Below, piece after piece: positions 33,085-44,486 of a stretch of 64,000 bases of DNA. Source of the stretch: Elmis aenea. Taxonomy: Eukaryota; Arthropoda; Insecta; Coleoptera; Elmidae. The stretch spans positions 20,773,466 through 20,837,465 of the forward strand of contig OX393577.1 in assembly GCA_947652605.1 (NCBI GenBank). Reading direction: 5' to 3'. The first letter of the stretch is position 1; each line of letters opens with the position of its first letter. A program made the translations under genes and the position numbers. The notes beneath the pieces were generated by a model that saw only the letters and a program-made list of their open reading frames with translations, made no database searches and was not told the DNA's origin.

Positions 33085-33270
33085 ATCACGTGATCGATAC
33101 AATGTTACTTGAATGCAGACAACAAAACGAACGCTGGCGTACACCTGCAGGCCGCCCGTCTATAGACAGGGGGCGATTCGCGCCAGACTGCTGGCAGACA
33201 GGCCCAAGGACGCGGCGCGCGTAGGCTGTCTGGTCCCCACCCTTCTATCTCAATGTGACCCCCTTAGGGT
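33085..33270. promoter_or_regulatory. Candidate enhancer with clustered Smad boxes (island II)
   Basis: This is a sharply GC-rich island in AT-rich DNA, without transposon similarity. GTCT/AGAC Smad boxes lie at 33117-33120, 33158-33161, 33164-33167 (together the palindrome GTCTATAGAC), 33185-33188, 33196-33199 and 33228-33231: six in about 115 bp. GC-rich Mad-type words (GCCGCC at 33151-33156, GGGGGCG near 33169, GCGGCGCGCG near 33212) are interleaved. An E-box palindrome TCACGTGA lies at 33086-33093. A + strand frame at 33113-33361 covers the island but has no recognisable motif. Function is an inference. Confidence 0.4.
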
Positions 33271-35368
33271 GTGTTTTGTGAACATACGACTTTTTTTTAC
33301 GATGTTGGTAAATATTTACGTATTTGGTACTGGTGTTGAAGGCTACATATTATATTGTTGACGCCATGGTCTAGGCAATTTGTTAATGAAATTAATTGTT
33401 AAACTTTTTATGATTTTATTACATCGACTTACGTAATTGAGTAGGTATCTAAATTTAGACCATGCAGTTGGGTTAACACAATTTTAAAACAAGTGCTTCG
33501 ATAATTGACGCATTTGTTTCCGATCGTCATGTATTTAATTAACGTCTTTTACAAGTGAATTTTCATTATTAGTTAATTTGCAATAATACACTTACAATCT
33601 CTCCCAGTGCCCTTAAGATTTCAACAATATTTTAAATTGCAAAACAATTCTACAACTCTTTTATAACAGTACCATATTTTCTTATTGTCGGTTTTTTATC
33701 ATCCCCTTCGGGAAATCTTCATTTTCGAAAGATTTTCATAAATTGCCTAGCACACCGTTATCACGCTTTCAAAGTCTCTTTTGCTTGTTTTAGAAATGGT
33801 CATAATAACACAGTTGTTTTCGTTTATCATGTGCCTTAAGGCGAAAAACTTGTTTTAACTTTTTTTTTTTAAATTGAATGGGCTTACATTTTTGATTTAA
33901 AAAACCTCGTTTTAAATCTAAAAATTTTAAAAGTTTAGGAAATTTATTGGATAAAATGGCACTTGTTTTTGATAGCCACTTGTTCTATATCGTTTACAAT
34001 CGCATTTTCACTTTGGACATTTTCCAAAATGCACCTAACGCAATTGTTTTTCATTCATAAGTGTTTTTACATTAAATATTCGCTTTCAGAAAGGTTAAGA
34101 ACAAATTGTGTCCGCTTTACCATTTTTACTGCATTTGTACGTAGATTCTCTCACAGTTTTGAGTGTTTCAAACTATTTAAATATGTGAAAATGTGAGATG
34201 ATTTGTTTTTGATTTTAATTTGAAGTACATGGCGTATAAATGCATTTTCATTTTTGAAATTTGCTGTTTTTCATGGTGCGATTTTTCTTTATTTGTCACA
34301 TTTTATGGATTTTACAAGCAAATTTTCGTCCTCTAGACACATTTAACAATTAAGATTGTATTTATATAGCCTCCTTTATTTTTAAAACAGAGGATTTTAT
34401 ATTTAAGCATTCGTTTTTGATTATCAGTTAAAAGGCTCGTCTGCAGATGCGTTTCTATATTGAAATTGATTGAAAATTAACTTAAGCATTCTTTCTTTAT
34501 TTATTCATGTATTACCTTGCAATAATTATTTAAAACATTTGCATTAACCAGTCACAAAAACTTGTGTACATAGCTAATTAATTCTATTGCTATTTAAAAA
34601 TATAATAGAATTTAATGAGCAGTCAATATAAAACGTTATGGTAATTCGTTGCATAAAATAATGGTTTTTGGTAGTATAATTAATCTTAGTAGGCGTAAGG
34701 TACATGCTTGAAGGTCGCCCGAACACCTCGGATAGTTTAAGTCGTCTCGTCTATCCCGTGAGATTCAGAAATAACCTGGGTTGTGGTGAAACACGTAACA
34801 GTTATGTAATTATACACCACTGCTGCATCATAACCCTTTTGATATATTATATCAACTTCAGTGGAATAGCGGCGAAATACAAGATCATTTGAAAGACGAT
34901 TATTACGCAATGGAACGGCTATAAATAATTTTTATGCCCGTTGTGTTAAATGAAATGTCGGTTCGTTATTGCAACTTATCAAATTTGCGTATCACAAAAG
35001 TCGAAATGTGCCATGTGTTGGTAGAAACCGTAAAGTTTTTTTTTTTTAATTTCTATGAAATCATTCCACTCATATTAACCAATAAAAACTCTTCATCAAA
35101 AAACTGTCCCCGAAATATGTGTCATTAATAGTTTAAATAACATAGATGATAAAATATTATTAGTTCTTTGTATAAAAAATTCAGATAGCTTTAAAGTGGG
35201 ACCTGAAATTGTGAAGTGTGTCAGACAAACAACTTTTATTACTCTTCGTATGCACAAAATTTCATAAGTAACAACTATTAAAATCAATGGAAATAATAAA
35301 AATACTTTATGCTATTTGTTCTTTCTCAAATCGTTACCATGGCAACAGTTCTTGTAGACAAGTTTCTC
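33271..35368. other. Non-coding DNA, nothing recognised
   Basis: AT-rich DNA with chance frames only. The part at 34700-34870 is slightly less AT-rich and may be unique sequence, but there is no specific evidence of function. Confidence 0.4.
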
Positions 35369-35394
35369 AAAAAAAAAAAAAAAAAAAAAAAAAA
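35369..35394. repeat. Uninterrupted run of 26 A
   Basis: A 26-base A tract follows ..CAAGTTTCTC. It could be the tail of a short retroposed sequence, but no SINE promoter boxes or target duplication were recognised, so a simple homopolymer is the safer call. Confidence 0.95.
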
Positions 35395-35779
35395 CTCCGG
35401 TGCCATCTTGGTCAAGGGCGGTGAATAATTGTATAAAAATTTTATAAAACAAAGTAAACTCAAAGGTTATCAAAATTATTGCAAATTTATCAACTTCATT
35501 GCTACCTACAAGGGCGTATTTTTATGTAATCTACCTTGCCATAAAAATGAAAATTGTCATTTTCTTAAGTAGGTAGCTGTGACATTTTTAACCTAAAGAG
35601 TAACGTTTTATGAAAATATATCAAGTCTAAAGTGTTCTCTACAATTTTTTCTATACAAAAATGAGTTAAATTAAACTCGAGCATTGAAGTGTAATAAAAA
35701 TTTTCACAAAAGTGGGTTGTGATAAGGCCATTCATTAAAGAATAACCAACGTATATGGAATTAAAGCTCCATTTTTATT
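35395..35779. other. Non-coding DNA, possibly the 5' region of the mariner relic
   Basis: No inverted terminus of the mariner could be identified here. Otherwise unremarkable AT-rich DNA. Confidence 0.35.
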
Positions 35780-36552
35780 CCACGTTTAATTTTGATCTGA
35801 GCGTTTTCGTTGGAATCAGGATGATCCAAAATCAGGTCGACCAGTTAAAGCAAGAAATGAAGATATGGTTAAAAAAAATGAAGATTTGATGCTGTCAGAT
35901 CGGTGGATGAAGTTGTCTCTTATTTTCAGGAAAGTTGAGGTATCTGAAAAAACTGTTTAGAAAGATTTTATCGACGATTTGGGTATGAAGAAACTGTCTG
36001 CGCATTGGATTCCAAGCCTACTTACGCCAGAACAAAAACTTGTTGCGAAAAAAATTTCCCGGGAAAATTTTATCGCTTCATGGGCTGATAAGAGTTTTTT
36101 TCACGAATTGTTACCGGCGATGAGACTTAAATGTATCACTGGGATCCTCCTACCAAACAAGAATCTACGGAGTGGTTTAATAAAGATTCGCTTTCTTCAA
36201 AAAAAGCCAAACACAGTCTTTGGCCGGAAAACTAACGGCAACCATTTTTTGGGAAGAGGAAGGCGTTCTCCTTATTAAATATATAGAAAAACATACTTTC
36301 TATAATTAATGGATAGGTCTATTCCAAGACCTTTGAAAGAAGCGTTGAAATTCAAACGGCCTTCATGGTGCGGCAAAAGTATCTGCTTTTGCACGACAAT
36401 TGCAGGGTTCATGAAGCACGCAATGTTCAGGCTGTAATCCAAGAATGTGGATTCGTCTTACAGCCCTGTGACTTCTGTTTGTTCAGAAATCATAAAAATA
36501 ATCTTACGAGCAGGAAATCTACCGCCAATAATGAGCTAAACATAGCTGTTGA
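35780..36552 (+). pseudogene. mariner transposase relic, first part
   Basis: In shifting + strand frames this reads RSGRPVKARNEDMVKK, DLMLSDRWMKLSLIF, VSEKTV, then LGMKKLSAHWIPSLLTPEQK and ISRENF (35979 on), then the DET catalytic region as DET, stop, MYHWDPPTKQEST.W, and later RQKYLLLHDNCRVHEARNV (36365 on). HDN holds the second catalytic aspartate of the DD34D triad. The stretch around the usual PYSPDLAPSD (third catalytic aspartate) is deleted: LQPCDFCLFRNHKNNL follows directly. The helix-turn-helix half, the linker WVPR.LT and the catalytic core are in the normal order. Stops, frameshifts and the deletion show it is dead. A hAT MITE at 36553 interrupts it. Confidence 0.88.
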
Positions 36553-36854
36553 CAGTGGCGTACGCAGAAAAGTATTTCAGGGAAGGATATTGTTTTCATT
36601 TGCAAAAATAATACTGACTGATTTTAAACGGGTCATGAGAATGGTAAAATTAGAAAATGACACACAAAGTGAATTGCAACAAAGAGGTGCGGGGGGGCAG
36701 GGGGCGGTAGCTTCCCGGGTTACAGCGCCATAGGCAAAAATTTCAAGGTCAGAAGTACTCAAAAATAGCAATTACCTATACGTAAAATATAACAAACATA
36801 TAATATATTTTAAGTATTATTTATCCCCCTAATCTCCCCTTGCATACGCCACTG
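36553..36854. mobile_element. hAT-type MITE inserted in the mariner relic
   Basis: The left end CAGTGGCGTACGCAG and the right end GCATACGCCACTG are inverted repeats. Octamers GCTGTTGA (36545-36552) and GCTTTTGA (36855-36862) flank it and differ at one position, fitting a hAT target duplication. A GC-rich block (GGTGCGGGGGGGCAGGG) and a pyrimidine-rich block (CCCCCTAATCTCCCC) sit asymmetrically inside. It is 302 bp with no transposase. Confidence 0.88.
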
Positions 36855-36862
36855 GCTTTTGA

Positions 36863-36960
36863 TTCTTATTTTACTATTTAGAAATAATTTTTTTTCGTTA
36901 TTTATTTCATGGCTAGGTAGATCACATAAAAATAGACCCTCGTAGATTTTATTAATTGTA
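36863..36960 (+). pseudogene. Probable 3' continuation of the mariner relic
   Basis: After the hAT MITE no clear coding sequence remains. A 38-bp sequence at 36908-36945 recurs at 17922-17959 with 32 of 38 matches, suggesting a shared mariner 3' region. The inverted terminus was not recognised. Confidence 0.4.
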
Positions 36961-37714
36961 GCAATATTTTTGCGTAATTATATGCAAACTTTAACTAAAA
37001 TAGTCAGTTAAAGTGGACCACCCCTATATGTAGGGCGTATCATAATTCTAAAGACAATTTGAATTAAATATACATCATGTAAAAATAAAATGACATTGTT
37101 TTTTAAAGTCGAAATTTTACCTTTTTAAACATTATTTTACGTAACCCTTCCAAGCCTTCCAAGCCTTCCTTAAATCTGTATAGTAAATAAATTCTTGTAA
37201 ATCCAAAATATGTAGCAGTAAACAAAACAAAAATGCTAGCAGACATATTAATATCAGGTTCGTTGTTTACAAAAACGGTTTTTATTGTTGTTTTGAGATC
37301 TGCGAATCAAGTTAGTAAAACTGTACTTTTTTCATCGGTTTGTTACAAACATGTAATCAGACCACCCGATCAAAAACTGATGACGTAGCTAGGCCAGAGC
37401 CTTGTTTAATTTAAAACCGGGTAGGTATGAAACGTAGTCGTGTTGGTTAAGTATGGTCAGAAGGAAGTAGGAAGCTTGTTTTATAAATATAAATTGTAAC
37501 AATGTTAGCACCGTTATATCACGTTCTAAATTCGATACGGTACAAAATTTACCGTTGGAGTGTTTTTTGCGTATATCTAAATCAAATTAAATTCATATCG
37601 CAATACTTGCCTGTGTACAAGCTTTCACGGTTTGTGTTTTAACAAGTTTTAGTATAATAAAACTTAATTATCTCGTACTTAATCTAATATTTGTTGTATA
37701 AAAGAAATCACGTA
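36961..37714. other. Non-coding DNA, nothing recognised
   Basis: AT-rich DNA without recognisable repeats or coding sequence. A near-duplicate word pair CCAAGCCTTCC occurs at about 37150. Confidence 0.4.
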
Positions 37715-37755
37715 GCTCATTTCGCAGACAGTCTGGCAGACACAGCGCGTTACGG
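37715..37755. promoter_or_regulatory. Compact Smad-box cluster (island III)
   Basis: CAGACAGTCTG at 37725-37735 is a perfect palindrome of two Smad boxes with a one-base spacer. CAGACA follows at 37737-37742 and a GC-rich word (CAGCGCG) comes directly after. Three boxes in 18 bp is a dense arrangement for AT-rich DNA. Function is inferred. Confidence 0.35.
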
Positions 37756-38116
37756 TTTTTAGGTACTAAATTCAGATCTGTTAATTAAAAAGAATTATGA
37801 ATCCTATTTTAGTCTATGTAGATGTACCTAATGACTTAACATAGAATACCGTGCTCTTTTTAATAATGTATTTTTGTGATTGTGATGTGCATTGAAGCAA
37901 TTTGGGGTTGTTTGAAAAAAGATTAACTAAGCAGCTATCAAAGTAAAATTAATGAAGAAAATTTGGTGATCACAATTCGATTCGGCTCAAAAAGTGTTTG
38001 CTAAATAAAATATAGTTCTGTGCATATGAGCATAAATACGTCTGTCAGAAATTCTCGCTATGCAAAACTTCCTTATTTTTTACATAGCACATACCTATCT
38101 AACTAGAAACTACCTA
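37756..38116. other. Non-coding DNA, nothing recognised
   Basis: AT-rich DNA preceding palindrome P5. Confidence 0.4.
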
Positions 38117-39502
38117 TACAGGGTGTTGCATGACCAAATGGCCAAACTTAAGGAGCAATTTCCTTGAGTCAATTTAAAGTTTCTAAAAAAAAGGTAAATT
38201 TTAACATAAAAGAGTATGAAATACCGCTTTTATCTTCTAAAATATTGATTTAACAACAAAATGTTTTTCATGAAAGATGCATCGCCATCATTTTTGCGCT
38301 TTATGGTATGCTCGATTTTGTTTTTTACGGTTTACGGTTACGGTTTTCTACGGTTTATTTACTATGACAACCAACCTAGTTATTTTAATAGAACACTTTT
38401 TATATTATTACATTTTTGGATTCCTCTTTAAATGTACTTTATAAAATGTAAAAGGTCATATAGACCTAAAATTAACCGTTTTCGAGTAATTAAATTTTTT
38501 CTCGAAAATGTTGAGCATTGTAGCACTTTCAAAAAGATCAAGTATTTAAGAAATATGCTTCCGATAGGTTCCCACGATTTGTATTATTTAAAATTTTGAA
38601 ATTTTATACAGAGCGTTTGTTACTTCTGATTGAATTCGTTGAATTTAGAATAGATATCTACTTACGTCTTTTTTTTTAACGTTAAATTTCAATTATTTTT
38701 GCGTATTCTGATACAGAATTTCAAGTCTATTAAAATAGTGTGGTATACTTTTCACATAAATGATTATTTGCCAAACTATCGCGATTTTAATCACAATAAT
38801 TGTTGTATAAAACACAAAACTTCATGGTAGGCCATGGGGACAGACTGGAAAAAAAATTAACAACTAAAACGGAAAAAATATAATACTCCAAATTCAACGA
38901 ATTCGATCAAAAGTAACAAACGGCCTGTAGAAAATTTCAAAATTTTAAATAATACAAATCGTGTAGGAACCTATCGCGAGCATAACTTCCAAACAAATTT
39001 CGGTTGTCACCAAACATTTCTTCGATATTGAAAACCTTTAAAAGTACTACACCGCTCAACATTTTCAAAAACAAGTGAAATACTCAAAAAAGGTTAATTT
39101 ATGGCCTATATGACCTTTCACATTTTATAAAGTACATTTAAAGAGGAATCCAAAAATGTAATAATATACAGCGTGTTCTATTAATATAACTAGGTTGGTT
39201 GCCATAGTAAATAAACCGTAAAAAAACAAAACAAAACAAAATCGAGTATTCCATGAAGCGCAAAAAATATGGCGATGCGTCTTTTATGAAAAACATTTTG
39301 TTTTTAAATCAATATTTTAGAAGATAAAAGCGATATTTCATACTTTTTTTATGTTAAAATTGACCTTTTTTTATAAACTTTAAAGGTCTATAACTCGATG
39401 ACCATCGAGTTTTGGACTATGGTTTATGTAACATTTTTTGCCTAAATTGACTCAAGGAACATGCTCCTTAAGGTTGGTCGTTTGGTCTCGCAACACCCTG
39501 TA
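38117..39502. mobile_element. Palindromic (foldback) element P5
   Basis: The left end reads TATACAGGGTGTTGCATGAC. The right end is the near-inverse GTCTCGCAACACCCTGTATA. The arms (about 38117-38663 and 38884-39502) pair through words such as ATGAAAAACATTTTG, GATGCATCGCCATC/GGCGATGCGTC, ACATTTTTGGATTCCTCTTT/AAAGAGGAATCCAAAAATGT and GAATTCGTTGAATTT/AAATTCAACGAATTC. The loop of about 220 bp has no recognised coding sequence. TA flanks and the ACAGGGTG terminus indicate a Tc1/mariner-type non-autonomous element. At nearly 1.4 kb it is one of the two largest palindromes here. Confidence 0.92.
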
Positions 39503-41354
39503 TAACCAAATTAGAAAACAATAAAAACGCCCAGTTTAATATGCAACATTATTTTAGAATAAACATTTAAAGCTCGACTTTTTCCTACTTATTTTTTTGT
39601 TAACAAAAACCAGGAGCCAGACAATTGAATCAAATGCTTTACGTCTAGCAGAAATATTTCGCAACGTCATTCATTTCAAATTCGGATTGGAGAATATACA
39701 GAAGTTGAAATAGGACATGCCTTTTTTATGTGGATGATTAGATCATCCAAGTCTGCTCTATATAAAAGTTTTTGTGAAGAAGGGCCGAACTTGCAAACGC
39801 TAAATTCTGTGGTTTTAGATGTTTAAAATTCACTTATTTGGTTCTGACTTTAATTCAATGTCCCTGACTCAAATTCGTCCCTGACAAATGTAGCGATAGA
39901 ACATAGATAAAAGCTTTTTTTTTATTATATAAGAACATTTCTAATATGTTAGGATGTAATTTACGAGTCCAACTCTGCTTTATTGTAAGAATTAGATTTA
40001 TACCAGACTTTAATTTGTCTCTCTTGAACAATTACGAGTGCTCGTTACGTGGTTACTGTGGTCTGCTTCAGGTTGGTAAAAAAACTAAAACTTTATTTCC
40101 ACGAAATCACTATGTTTTACCAAGTAATGCGTAATGTATTCTTTTCTTTATATCTGAAGTCGAATTATTTACCGTTTATGGGCGCCTTCTAGACGAAACA
40201 TGTTTTTTTTTTTTGTCCTTGAATCTAGCTGTTGCAATATATTCCGTTATTGTACGTCAGCAAAACACGTAAACAGACGTCCTTAAACATTTTTTTACAC
40301 TGCAGTTTGCGTATTTAAAAAATACTTTCATGTTATTTATTCATTTATTATTCAGAACGCAGTCCAGTTTGAAGTTAAAAGGGGAATTTTTGCAGGTTTT
40401 AAAATTACAATTGCAATTGAAATGTTTATGTATTGTACTGGTGTTAAACTTTAAAATACACCTTAAAACTACGTTATCGAATATTTGAATTTTGAAGAAA
40501 TAATTAGTGAATAAACGTGCCCCGCTCACAAAAAAACTGTTGCAATAATTAAATTATACTTTCTTCCAAGCGCGTTATATTTCTTTTAATGGTTTTAAAT
40601 TACTGCTGAATTGGTTCAGCAGGTTTAAAAATTACTTGGCGCCTCTCTATGTTACGAAGGTGTAATAAAATAATTTGTTTTCAGTTATGTTTATATTATT
40701 TTAATTAAAGAAGTTGCTATTTTACCTAAAACAAGCAATTTTTACAAAAACATTTCATCTTACAAAAGATTATGGTGCTTAAGTTGAGAACTGCAAGCAC
40801 CTAATGAATGGTATTTAATGATGAAAGGTTGGATCGATAGATTTCAAGAAATTTTTCCGGTGAATAAAGGGTCTAAAATATTGCAGTGTCGATGTAAAAT
40901 AAAAAGTTCTTTTATAAGTGTAATTATTGCAATAAAAAAAGGTGAGCGTCTATTTTGCTCAACTTTTTATCGCATTTCCGTAATCGAATCTTGAAAATGT
41001 TTTATAAATAAGTCCTTACCGTTCTAGGAAATATTTATACTTACTGAAAGCACAGTGAGTCGTCTTAATACGAGGGTTTTTATTATATTCGCGGAATGGG
41101 TTAGGAAGAAACTGATAGAGCTTCAAGTTTTATAATCTTATTTTTTATTATATTCTTCTCGAACATGTCTGCATTTTTTAGATTTCAATTAATTCTAGAC
41201 CTTTATATAAAAATAGTTTTTCGATTTGTCTCCAAAATGTTCATTTACTGCTTCTTGTAATGGCTCTTCATCGCCGAGATGCTTTCCAAGAAGGTTCTTT
41301 TTCTAATAAGACAACAGATAAAAATCTTCTGTAACAATTATGTTGATAAACGTG
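39503..41354. other. Non-coding DNA, nothing recognised
   Basis: AT-rich DNA with chance frames only. Confidence 0.4.
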
Positions 41355-41494
41355 TACTGGAATAGCTCCACACAGCTCCAATAACTGCTTGCAGGATTTT
41401 TCGACACCTACCTTGCGCTGGTTTTTGTCTACCGTGGTTTCGGATATTCTGAATCTTTCTACGATTTACTGGATTAGCTCCACACAGCTCCAAT
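41355..41494. repeat. Tandem duplication, unit 1 and the start of unit 2
   Basis: Unit 1 (about 41355-41467) starts TACTGGAATAGCTCCACACA. Unit 2 starts TACTGGATTAGCTCCACACA at 41468. After 27 bases unit 2 is interrupted by a hAT-type MITE and resumes at 41655-41730, where TTGTTGTTTCGGATATTTC matches unit 1. The unit is about 113 bp long. Confidence 0.75.
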
Positions 41495-41654
41495 CATGGG
41501 CGTCCACAGGGGAAGGCAAACGAGGCACTTGCCCCTCCCTGGAATCGAGTACTCCATTAATGACCAAATGAAAGAGGGTCAAGTTACGAGTTCTTTAATA
41601 TTTTAATGCATTCCTTTGCAAGCTTTGCCTCTCCCTGGATAATTTTCTGCGGAC
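41495..41654. mobile_element. Short hAT-type MITE inside the tandem duplication
   Basis: A 160-bp element begins CATGGGCGTCCACAGG and ends ..TTCTGCGGAC. GGGCGTCC.CAG and CTGCGGACG are inverse subterminal motifs common in hAT elements. GCTCCAAT flanks both sides (41487-41494 and 41655-41662), an 8-bp duplication. GCCCCTCCCTGG and GCCTCTCCCTGG words lie inside both ends. The centre has TGACCAAATGAAAGAGGGTC, shared with a MITE at 51.8 kb. Confidence 0.75.
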
Positions 41655-41730
41655 GCTCCAATAACTACTTCCACCCACCTTGCCCTGACTTTTGTTGTTT
41701 CGGATATTTCAAACCTTTTTTTAGTTTTAG

Positions 41731-44007
41731 TCGCACTTTTTCCTTGTTTGGTGAGTAATTCAATTACTGCACGAAACTCAGTATTCGACTTTTTCAGAAG
41801 AAACGCCCACATTTATTTATTTTTGACGATTGTAAGTGAAATAATAATACCATCAGCACGAAATTTTGTTCTTATGTCTAAAAATGATTATCTAATACAA
41901 AAAAAAATCAGCTCGAACGCTTTTTATCTTGTGTCATTCCACGAATATAAAAAACTTCCATCTTGTGTCGTGTTTACCAAATTCTTCGTGTTATCCGAGT
42001 TTTTTTTAATCCGAGGTTCCCTCAGTCCTCGGATAATTGTGAACCTAGTGCTGTGTCCCTTTTTGGCCAAGGTTTAAGAAAATGAGAATTGAATTAAGAT
42101 CAAATAAAATGAATCTGCACCTCGCTGGAGACCACAGAGCTACAAAAAATAGCTTTCAATTAGAAATATGCAGTTCATGTAAAGCTGCAAATTTAAAATA
42201 ACAGTCCATTATTACTGTTGCTATAAAAAAAATACATTTTCTCTTTATGCAATTGCGATGCAGTTAAACTAATTTCGTAATAAAAATGTTAAAATTGATG
42301 TAAATTCAGGACAACGTTGTACTGCGGATGTATTCAGTCGTTCCGAACATTTTACAAAATCTAATAAAGAAATCCCGTATGCGGAAATTAAATGCTGAGC
42401 AGAGCGTCCTCGATAATTCAGTTTAAATTAATGAAGTAAATAGATATTTCATCACGACATCGATTTAAAACGTCGTGCATCATTAAACGAATGAATGGTT
42501 ATAGTTCGCGACGTAATTAAAGTTAAATATATTTCCATTGGACGTCATGTGGTATTACCGTGTCACCGGCCGAAAATTCACCATTATAAATAAAATTCGC
42601 CGTATTTTAATAAATTACCATAGCTCGTTCGTTACATCAGAATACCTGATTAGTTATCGTGAAATTTTGCAGTAGGTTATCACCAGGATTAGTGATTGAA
42701 ACGTGGATTACCGATAAACCGGCGTCATAATAATAACAATAGCGAACATACTTTGTGGCTGTTCTAATAAATACACGGAAATTGGTTGCATATAAATATT
42801 TGCAACGTACGTGTTTTTGCAGACGGAATTTTAGGAAATGATTCGACTTGGTAGGCGATAAGAAAAGTTCCTAATTATTTTTTTGTCGTATTAAGTTTTC
42901 ACCGAAATAGTCTGGCTGTAAATCTTTCTCTCGTCAATTTAGGAAACTTAATGCTAGTACCCATTCGTACGCTTAGGCTGTTAAAGGGGGTGGTTTTAGG
43001 GTGCTGTAAAAATGTATATGGAGAAAACGGCCCTTTCCTATTATTATACATTCTTTGTTGAAAATCGTCTTGATGAACTGCATGCTTCCGATGTCTTCTT
43101 GGTCGGACTCATTTCCTTCTCTATGGCTGCGTCAAATTCCATGCCATAAGATTATTTATATAAAACAATGAGTTGCTTATATAATCAAACTATTTTTAAA
43201 AAACTATTCGTTTAAAAGGTTTGATCGGTCAAAAGTCTGATGGGAGAAAATGGTCCCTAGAACCCTAAAAAAAGTGACTTGGTCCTCGTTGGTTATAATA
43301 TAAGATATTTGACTTTATGACATTAAATATTGTATTGTCCTGCTAAATTGCCAGAATAAAATCAGTGACTCTTCATTTGATTCGTTAAAATAAACTATGA
43401 AAGTATTTGAAAAGCGTTAAATCAGTGACTTTTATTTTATGAGAAACGCAGTGTTGGTTTTCGGACAAAATTCAATTGAACACTAAATATATGCTCACTT
43501 ATTCAGTTAACCAGTTTAAATCAAAACTCCAACAATAAATAAACAGTTCAATTTGATGCAGAATAGTTTGATACTTAAGTTCCTCTGAAAGAATTATAAA
43601 CAAAAATATACACACATTATGTAATCAGGTTTTGGTTATTAAGACACACTTAAAATTAAACACCATTAAACCAAACTCAGAAGTCGAATTTTTAAACGAT
43701 AATCTATACTTTTTTATGACTAAGTAACTTAAAATGCCTTACATAATATTGAAATTTAAATAGATTTAACGAGATTTACAATTTTCAAGGTAAATATATC
43801 GGTTGTGTAAAGCTCTAAAGTCTAAAGCATTACATCAGCTGATTTTTATCAGTTGGAATTCTTTTAATAAAAATAATGATTTTATTCATTTAATGGTCAA
43901 TGATTTATTTCCAAAAAGCTGCCAAAATGTATTTGTTTTTTACAAATACAGAACATAACAGGACAAGCAGAGTAGTAAGGAGCGAAAGGGCAAATAGAGA
44001 GAGCGTA
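41731..44007. other. Non-coding DNA; a less AT-rich patch at 42530-42770
   Basis: No transposon or coding similarity. The patch at 42530-42770 is rich in TAAT/ATTA words and CpGs (ACCGGCCG, CCGATAAACCGGCG) and could be regulatory, but only composition supports this. Another less AT-rich stretch at 42960-43150 shows no structure. Confidence 0.35.
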
Positions 44008-44015
44008 TTCTAAAA

Positions 44016-44244
44016 CAGTGGTTCTTAACCTTTAAGTAGTCGCGGCCCCCTAAATATCCTAAAATATTTTCGCGGCCCCCTAGTTTGTGGTAACAAAAAT
44101 ATTACGATTTATTTAAGAAGATATTTCTCCGATGGTTCGAGTAAAATGAGGAGCAAAAAATATACATTTTTTAATATTTCAATATTTTAAGAAGTAAATA
44201 CGTTTTATAAACTTTTCGCGCCCCCCCCCGGTTAAGAATCGCTG
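44016..44244. mobile_element. hAT-type MITE, 229 bp, perfect 8-bp target duplication
   Basis: The left end is CAGTGGTTCTTAACC and the right end GGTTAAGAATCGCTG, an inverted repeat with one mismatch. TTCTAAAA flanks both sides exactly (44008-44015 and 44245-44252). Subterminal CGCGGCCCCC and CGCGCCCCCCCCC blocks are typical of this hAT MITE group. The similar element at 61.6 kb has related ends. Confidence 0.95.
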
Positions 44245-44423
44245 TTCTAAAAGACATAGTATTGAAAGGTTTATATTATAAAAATGAAATAAACAATTCA
44301 ATTCATCCATCTGCTTGAATCGAGTTTGAGATCTGTCGATGCTAATATATGTTGGTGTAGTTGGAACCATACGTTAATAAAAGGATGATAATTATGTATT
44401 TGTGCTGTCAGCTAAGGTTTTGT

Positions 44424-44465
44424 TCCCGACCGCTTGGGGTCCCCACTTGACTTGATCCGCCACTG
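44424..44465. mobile_element. Solitary hAT right terminus
   Basis: The segment ends CTTGATCCGCCACTG, the inverse of CAGTGGCGGATCAAG, a hAT terminus, with GGGGTCCCC just inside. No left end was found nearby. It sits directly beside a reverse-transcriptase fragment, which may have been its insertion site. Confidence 0.55.
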
Positions 44466-44486
44466 TAGTGTGTCATATTTTGAGTT

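Noticed and set aside
33113..33361. 82-codon + strand frame in the GC-rich island II
   Set aside because: No family motif, no splice-supported structure, and GC-rich DNA lengthens chance frames. The Smad-box content explains the island at least as well.
42960..43275. Loose inverted similarity between GTTTTAGGGTGCT and AGAACCCTAAAAAAA
   Set aside because: Short and imperfect, without flanking duplication; within chance for AT-rich DNA.
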